From Frigoribacterium sp. CG_9.8 (lineage in GTDB: Bacteria; Actinomycetota; Actinomycetes; Actinomycetales; Microbacteriaceae): DNA of 64,000 bases. The stretch covers positions 62,001 through 126,000 of the forward strand of contig NZ_JADOVH010000002.1 in the NCBI RefSeq assembly GCF_015751965.1, read 5' to 3'. Below, in pieces: positions 60,285 through 64,000 of this stretch; the stretch's first letter is position 1; the number at the start of each line of letters is the position of its first letter. A program made the position numbers and the translations under genes. The notes below the pieces were generated by a model. It was given only the letters and a program-made list of their open reading frames with translations. It was not told where the DNA came from and searched no databases.

Positions 60285-60461
60285 ATGGCAGCCATGAAGC
60301 CGAGGACCGGAGACGGACCAATGGAGGCTGTTAAAGAGGGACGCCTCATTATCGTGCGCGTGCCGCTCGAAGGTGGGGGTCGCCTTGTCGTTTCGGTCAA
60401 CGATGCCGAAGCGAAAGAACTGCACGACGCACTAGCCGGAGTCGTTGCGGCGGCCAGTTAG
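60285..60461 (+). CDS. DUF3117 small protein
   Basis: A 58-residue protein. MAAMKPRTGDGPMEAVKEGR and the IIVRVPLEGGGRLVVSVN strand are the near-invariant core of the actinobacterial DUF3117 family, ending in a short helix (EAKELHDALAGVV). Function unknown, yet it is one of the most conserved small proteins of the phylum. AAAGGGGA lies 5-6 bases before the ATG, an excellent ribosome site, implying high expression. In mycobacteria it is also not far from dapE. Confidence 0.93.
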   Translation: MAAMKPRTGDGPMEAVKEGRLIIVRVPLEGGGRLVVSVNDAEAKELHDALAGVVAAAS

Positions 60462-60491
60462 GGTGTGCGGTGGCCTTAGCGCTGGGTAACC

Positions 60492-61118
60492 TTACAGCTT
60501 GGTCACCTGAAGCAGTCCGTCGCCCACCGGTGACAGCGCACTGATCACGGCCGGGGATTCGGCCAACTCCGTAAGGAGTGACCGGAACCCGGTCACCGTG
60601 TCATCCCGCTGCGCCGGCTGGGCGACGCGATCGCGCCACAGCGCATGGGCCACGAGCAGAGTGCCTCCCGTCCGCAGGAGTCGAAGGCCATGCTCCACGT
60701 ACTGGATCACGGACTTCGGGTCGGCATCCACGAACACGACATCGTAGGACTGCTCGTTCATGCGCGGCAGCACGTCGATGGCCCGACCCGCAATGAGCCG
60801 CACCCGGTTCGCCGGGACACCCGCTTCGAGAAATGTCTTTTTCGCAGACTGCTGAAAATCCAGTTCGAAGTCAATCGAGGTGAGGGTGGCCTCGGGGGCC
60901 CCGGTGAGCAGCCACAGGCCGCTCACGCCAACGCCGGTGCCGATCTCGATAATGCTCGTCGCGGCAGTGGCTGCCGTGATCACCGCGAGCTGGGCACCCA
61001 TTGCCGGGCTCACCGCATCAATCCCCAATTCGATCGAATGCGCTCGTGCCTGGACTAGCGCCGCGTTTTCAACAATGTAGTCCTCAGCGAACTTCCAGCT
61101 CGACTCTTTGTCTGCCAA
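60492..61118 (-). CDS. O-methyltransferase (SAM-dependent)
   Basis: A 208-residue class I methyltransferase. Motif I is IIEIGTGVGVSGLWLL, the acidic residue after beta-2 is in LTSIDFELDFQ, and motif IV is VVFVDADPKSVIQY. It resembles the catechol/caffeoyl-CoA O-methyltransferase group (methyltransf_3). The gene lies next to tatB as in mycobacteria (Rv1220c). Substrate unknown. The start is TTG at 61118 with GAGGAG 5 bases upstream. Confidence 0.9.
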   Translation of the reverse strand: MADKESSWKFAEDYIVENAALVQARAHSIELGIDAVSPAMGAQLAVITAATAATSIIEIGTGVGVSGLWLLTGAPEATLTSIDFELDFQQSAKKTFLEAGVPANRVRLIAGRAIDVLPRMNEQSYDVVFVDADPKSVIQYVEHGLRLLRTGGTLLVAHALWRDRVAQPAQRDDTVTGFRSLLTELAESPAVISALSPVGDGLLQVTKL

Positions 61119-61171
61119 TTCTGCTCCTCGTCCACTCCCCAGCGTAGGGGAGGGTGTGCGTCGTGGAGCGT

Positions 61172-61177
61172 TAGTCT
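61172..61177 (+). promoter_or_regulatory. -10 TAGTCT, leaderless promoter of tatB
   Basis: TAGTCT, six bases, GTG at 61184. Confidence 0.5.
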
Positions 61178-61183
61178 TGGTGG

Positions 61184-61579
61184 GTGTTCGGCGGCCTGAC
61201 TATTGATAAATTTGTCGTGATCCTAGTGATCGCGGTCTTTCTGCTTGGCCCGGAGCGAATTCCACACTATGCGGCGCAGCTCGGTCGCCTGGTGCGGAGC
61301 GTTCGCAACATGGCGGACGGCGCGAAAGAGCGCTTGCGCGAGGAGATGGGACCAGATTTCGACGACGTCGACTGGAAGAAGCTCGATCCTCGTCAGTATG
61401 ACCCGCGCCGGATCATCCGCGAGGCACTGCTCGAGGATCCGGAGGCGCGCACAGATGTGCCGCTCACAATCGTGCAGCCGAACGGTGAGTCAGCCTATGC
61501 AAAACGCAAGCGGCTGATGGCCGAAAGCGCGGTGAGTGGCGCGACCGTCGGTGCTCCGTTCGACACCGAGGCGACGTAA
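61184..61579 (+). CDS. tatB: Sec-independent protein translocase protein TatB
   Basis: A 131-residue membrane component of the twin-arginine export receptor. The N-terminal helix FVVILVIAVFLLGPERIP contains the conserved Glu and Pro. An amphipathic helix follows (YAAQLGRLVRSVRNMADGAK) and then an acidic, disordered tail. Only one Tat gene is here; tatA and tatC must be elsewhere. Confidence 0.92.
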   Translation: MFGGLTIDKFVVILVIAVFLLGPERIPHYAAQLGRLVRSVRNMADGAKERLREEMGPDFDDVDWKKLDPRQYDPRRIIREALLEDPEARTDVPLTIVQPNGESAYAKRKRLMAESAVSGATVGAPFDTEAT

Positions 61580-61621
61580 GCGGATCGTCAGCTGCGGATC
61601 GTCAGCTGCGGATCGTCAGCC
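61580..61621 (+). repeat. 14-bp tandem repeat, three units, after tatB
   Basis: GCGGATCGTCAGC(T/C) at 61580, 61594 and 61608, starting directly after the tatB stop codon and ending about 50 bases before the SDR gene -10. Confidence 0.88.
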
Positions 61622-61669
61622 ACATTCAAAGTTGCCCGCGGCGTTCGGCGCGGTCCCAGACCGAGCCTC

Positions 61670-61675
61670 TAGTAT
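61670..61675 (+). promoter_or_regulatory. -10 TAGTAT, leaderless promoter of the SDR gene
   Basis: TAGTAT, six bases, ATG at 61682. Confidence 0.55.
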
Positions 61676-61681
61676 CGCGGC

Positions 61682-62362
61682 ATGAGTGATGTAACTGGGT
61701 CTGTTGTTCTTGTGGTCGGAGCGTCCGGAGTGTTGGGCGCTGAAATAGCGCAGCGACTCGAAACCAGCGGTGCGACGGTGATTCGTGCCGGACGCACTCC
61801 GGAGCACCTGAGTGGTGCCGATACCTTTCTGGGCGATCTCACCGATGAGGCTGCTGCGGCAGCGATTGTCACCGCCGCGTTCGGCGTGCACGGCCGCCTC
61901 GACGGCGTGGTCATCGCGGCCGGAGTTGTGGCTTTCGGGCCGGCGACTGAGGTTCGTGATGACACCTTGCACCAGCTCTTCGAGGTGAATGCTCTCGCGC
62001 CGATGCGACTCATCCGCGAGGCAGCCCCCCACCTGGCGGCCTCGGCGGCGGCCGGTGGAAAGCCGTTCATCGTGACGCTCAGCGGCGTCGTTGCCGAGTC
62101 TCCGACGGCGGGCCTGGCAGCCTACTCGGCATCGAAGGCGGCGCTGGCAGCATTCGTGCAGGCCTCGTCGCGGGAATTGCGACGCTCCGGCATACGCATG
62201 CTGGATTGCCGCCAGGGCCACACCGAGACGGGATTGGCCACTCGCGCCATTGCCGGTACCGCCCCCGCGTTCCCGGCCGGCCTCGAGCCTGCAGCGGTCG
62301 CGGAGCGCATCGTACGCGGGATTCTCGACGACGAGAAGGACCTGCCAAGCACCGCTTTCTAA
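61682..62362 (+). CDS. short-chain dehydrogenase/reductase
   Basis: A 226-residue Rossmann-fold oxidoreductase. The cofactor loop is GASGVLG at about 13-19, the catalytic motif is YSASK with the preceding Ser in TLSGVVAES, and GDLTDE follows beta-3. It is shorter than classical SDRs (about 250), lacking part of the C-terminal substrate loop. Substrate unknown. It is convergent with the LysR gene. Confidence 0.88.
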   Translation: MSDVTGSVVLVVGASGVLGAEIAQRLETSGATVIRAGRTPEHLSGADTFLGDLTDEAAAAAIVTAAFGVHGRLDGVVIAAGVVAFGPATEVRDDTLHQLFEVNALAPMRLIREAAPHLAASAAAGGKPFIVTLSGVVAESPTAGLAAYSASKAALAAFVQASSRELRRSGIRMLDCRQGHTETGLATRAIAGTAPAFPAGLEPAAVAERIVRGILDDEKDLPSTAF

Positions 62363-62394
62363 TTCTGGCTTGGTCGGGCCGGCAACGTGCGGGC

Positions 62395-63309
62395 CTAGCT
62401 CTGGTGCTGGGCCTCGACAGCGCGTGCCACCTCGGTCAGGGCCTCGACGACAATCCGTACCGATGGGCGCTCGGCCCGATCGGGTCGCATCAGCGCCGAG
62501 ATCTGACGGGTGGAGCGGATGCCGCTCAGCGGCCGGGTCACCAGACCGTTCTCGTGATCGCGGGTGGTGAAGCGTGGCAATATCCCGATCCCGTGCCCGG
62601 TGGCGACCAGGGCCTCGACGATGCCGTTGTCAAGGAACCGCTGGCCGATTCTCGCCGGAATGCCCGTGATGGCCTCCACTTGGCGCAGGATGCGATCGTA
62701 GGGGAAGCCGAGGGGTACACCGATCCAGGTGACGTCGACGAGATCCTTCGCCGAGAGGCTCGTCTTGCTGGCCAGAGGGTGCCCCTCCGGCAGTGCGATA
62801 TCGAGCGGCTCATCCATCAGCTTCACCACGGCGAGGCCACGTTGGCGCCATGACGGCATCAGGCCGGGAGCATCCGCGATCACGATGTCGTAGTCGGGGG
62901 TGAGGTCGGCGAAGTCGGGATGCAGCGGATCCTGGTCGCTCGCGACGAGCGTGAGGTCGGGAATCTTGGCCACGGCATCCAGCAGCCCCGGCAGCAGCAT
63001 CTGGCCGCCGGTGGGGAAGGTGGTGAGGGTGACTTCGCCGCGCGGGGAGAGCGTGAACTCTTTCCACACCGCATCGGCACGCTCGAGCGCGATGGCGACA
63101 TCCGTTGCCGTCTGAGCGAGCATCCGCCCGGCACCGGTGAGCACTATGCCGCGCCCGGAGCGCCCAGTGAGGGGGAGCCCGGCCTCGCGTTCGAGCACTT
63201 TCAGCTGTTGTGACACCGCCGAGACCGTGCGGTTGGTTGCCAGTGCGACGGCCGTGACGCTGCCGCGTTCGGCGAGCTCACGAAGTAACTGCAAGCGATG
63301 TACGTCCAT
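62395..63309 (-). CDS. LysR family transcriptional regulator
   Basis: A 304-residue regulator. The winged helix-turn-helix is at 1-60 (LQLLRELAERGSVTAVALA, SAVSQQLKVLEREAG), with a linker helix to 90 and then the periplasmic-binding-protein-like effector domain. It is divergent from a 38-residue membrane peptide gene across 105 bases, the usual place of a LysR operator. ATG 63309 has TAGAAT six bases upstream. Effector unknown. Confidence 0.92.
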   Translation of the reverse strand: MDVHRLQLLRELAERGSVTAVALATNRTVSAVSQQLKVLEREAGLPLTGRSGRGIVLTGAGRMLAQTATDVAIALERADAVWKEFTLSPRGEVTLTTFPTGGQMLLPGLLDAVAKIPDLTLVASDQDPLHPDFADLTPDYDIVIADAPGLMPSWRQRGLAVVKLMDEPLDIALPEGHPLASKTSLSAKDLVDVTWIGVPLGFPYDRILRQVEAITGIPARIGQRFLDNGIVEALVATGHGIGILPRFTTRDHENGLVTRPLSGIRSTRQISALMRPDRAERPSVRIVVEALTEVARAVEAQHQS

Positions 63310-63315
63310 AAAGAA

Positions 63316-63321
63316 ATTCTA
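63316..63321 (-). promoter_or_regulatory. -10 TAGAAT, leaderless promoter of the LysR gene
   Basis: On the minus strand TAGAAT is followed by TTCTTT and the ATG at 63309. Confidence 0.6.
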
Positions 63322-63414
63322 CACAGTGACTCTACTTCTATTTGATTGTGCTAAAGAGAAAATGGGTGTGGGATTAGAGAAATCAATCATCTGAAGCCAT
63401 AGCCCGAGGTCACC

Positions 63415-63531
63415 ATGTCTGTTTTCTTTATTCCTTCCGCCATTGCCGCTCTCTCCGTGTGGGGCATCGCCTCTGTTGTTGTCGTGAGCCTTCGCGACGG
63501 ATACCGCCAGGCGCCGACCCGCGAGGTCTGA
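63415..63531 (+). CDS. 38-residue membrane peptide
   Basis: A short frame starting at ATG 63415, with GAGG five bases upstream. The product has one hydrophobic helix (FFIPSAIAALSVWGIASVVVVS) and a short basic tail ending in RDGYRQAPTREV. Helix plus R-D-G-Y-R tail resembles tiny membrane proteins I recall beside LysR-type genes in other actinobacteria. It may be under control of the divergent LysR gene. Function unknown. Confidence 0.7.
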   Translation: MSVFFIPSAIAALSVWGIASVVVVSLRDGYRQAPTREV

Positions 63532-63556
63532 CCGCCGCTGGACCAGTGAGGGTGCG

Positions 63557-64000
63557 TCAGCCGACGCTGAAGCCGAGCTTGCGGCCGGCGAGGCCGCGAC
63601 CGAGGGCTGCAAGCTGATCGGCCACGGCGAGGATCGCCACGGATGCCGCATCCTGCGGATCTGACAGCACGATCGGCACTCCCGCATCGCCACCTTCGCG
63701 TAATGCAATGCTGAGCGGCACGGCAGCGAGCACCGGAACGGGTCGCTCCTGGCCAGCGGAAAGCCGAGCTGCGACATCCGCACCGCCCCCTGTGCCGAAG
63801 AGGTGGAGCACGCTGCCGTCGGATTGCACCAGCCCCGACATGTTCTCGATCACGCCGATCACGCGTTGGCCGGTCTGGCGAGCGACGGTTGCGCTGCGTT
63901 CGGCGACCTCGGCCGCAGCCCCCTGTGGAGTGGTGACCACGATCACCTCGGCGTGCGGAAGCAGCTGCCCAAGCGAGATCGCCACGTCGCCGGTGCCGGG
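63557..64000 (-). CDS. mrp: Mrp/NBP35 family P-loop ATPase, C-terminal part (cut by window end)
   Basis: The reading frame runs off the right edge; about 147 residues are seen. It begins with PGTGDVAISLGQL, the switch II-type motif of Mrp, followed by VVTTPQGAAAEVAERSA and VIGVIENMSGLV, typical of the ApbC/MRP Fe-S cluster carriers. The CxxC motif usual after ENMS is absent: the corresponding region reads QSDGSVLHLFGTGGG. The P-loop itself lies outside the window. Location near tatB matches mycobacterial Rv1229c. Confidence 0.9.
   Translation of the reverse strand, partial: PGTGDVAISLGQLLPHAEVIVVTTPQGAAAEVAERSATVARQTGQRVIGVIENMSGLVQSDGSVLHLFGTGGGADVAARLSAGQERPVPVLAAVPLSIALREGGDAGVPIVLSDPQDAASVAILAVADQLAALGRGLAGRKLGFSVG

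Noticed and set aside
62363-62394. Possible fourth palindromic element between the convergent SDR and LysR genes
   Set aside because: Contains GGGCCGGC followed by GGGCC, but the second half is a direct, not inverted, copy and no arms are present. It could be a decayed copy, not supportable.

Overview
The window reads as chromosomal core DNA of a high-GC Gram-positive actinobacterium, most likely a member of Microbacteriaceae (Micrococcales). Three things point there. Two mycothiol genes (mca, an mshB-like gene) mark an actinobacterium. Several small families are typical of the phylum or of this family (DUF4307, DUF4245, DUF3117, a probable DUF6264 protein). The gene order also follows two blocks of the Mycobacterium tuberculosis chromosome from memory: greA-DUF4307-mca-small membrane protein-hemolysin III-cis-prenyl transferase-phoH-fum-DUF4245-xseB-xseA-ispH-ychF (about Rv1080c to Rv1112), and typA-mshB-fdx-dapC-dapD-dapE-DUF3117-methyltransferase-tatB-mrp (about Rv1165 to Rv1229c). 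No prophage, insertion sequence, CRISPR array, rRNA or tRNA was seen.

Layout. 1-1.5 kb: end of an ABC importer. 1.6-11.5 kb: AI-2E-type membrane protein, threonine dehydratase, greA, mca and its small partner, hemolysin III, prenyl transferase, a class-V aminotransferase-fold protein that lacks the PLP lysine, phoH. 11.5-21.4 kb: fumarase, carbonic anhydrase, exonuclease VII, ispH, class II aldolase and class II fructose bisphosphatase, rmuC. 21.5-30.3 kb: methylmalonate-semialdehyde dehydrogenase, exonuclease, SseB-like, ychF, ABC-F, DoxX, SulP, Lon-N-like protein. 30.3-36.3 kb: aldo/keto reductase and a glycine-riboswitch-controlled gcvT-gcvH-gcvP operon. 36.3-50.5 kb: CPBP protease and two complete Opp/Dpp-type peptide importers. 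50.7-64 kb: typA, an MshB deacetylase fused to a membrane domain, ferredoxin, DAP/lysine genes (dapC, dapD, dapE), citrate synthase, a PIG-V-like glycosyltransferase, DUF3117, methyltransferase, tatB, SDR, LysR, a 38-residue membrane peptide and the 3' part of mrp.

How the genes fit together. MshB makes mycothiol and Mca recycles its conjugates. GltA, FumC, Fba and GlpX are central carbon metabolism. DapC/D/E form the succinylase branch to meso-diaminopimelate. GcvTHP degrades glycine under riboswitch control. The two Dpp systems supply peptides.

Three signals are not explained by single genes. First, three copies of a roughly 65-bp palindromic element all sit between convergent genes. Second, about twenty genes have a TANNNT hexamer exactly 6-8 bases before the start codon, the layout of leaderless mRNAs. 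Third, 9-18-bp tandem duplications recur at gene ends and promoter regions. No clearly new multi-gene system was found; the palindrome family, the lysine-less aminotransferase homologue and the MshB fusion are the best leads.
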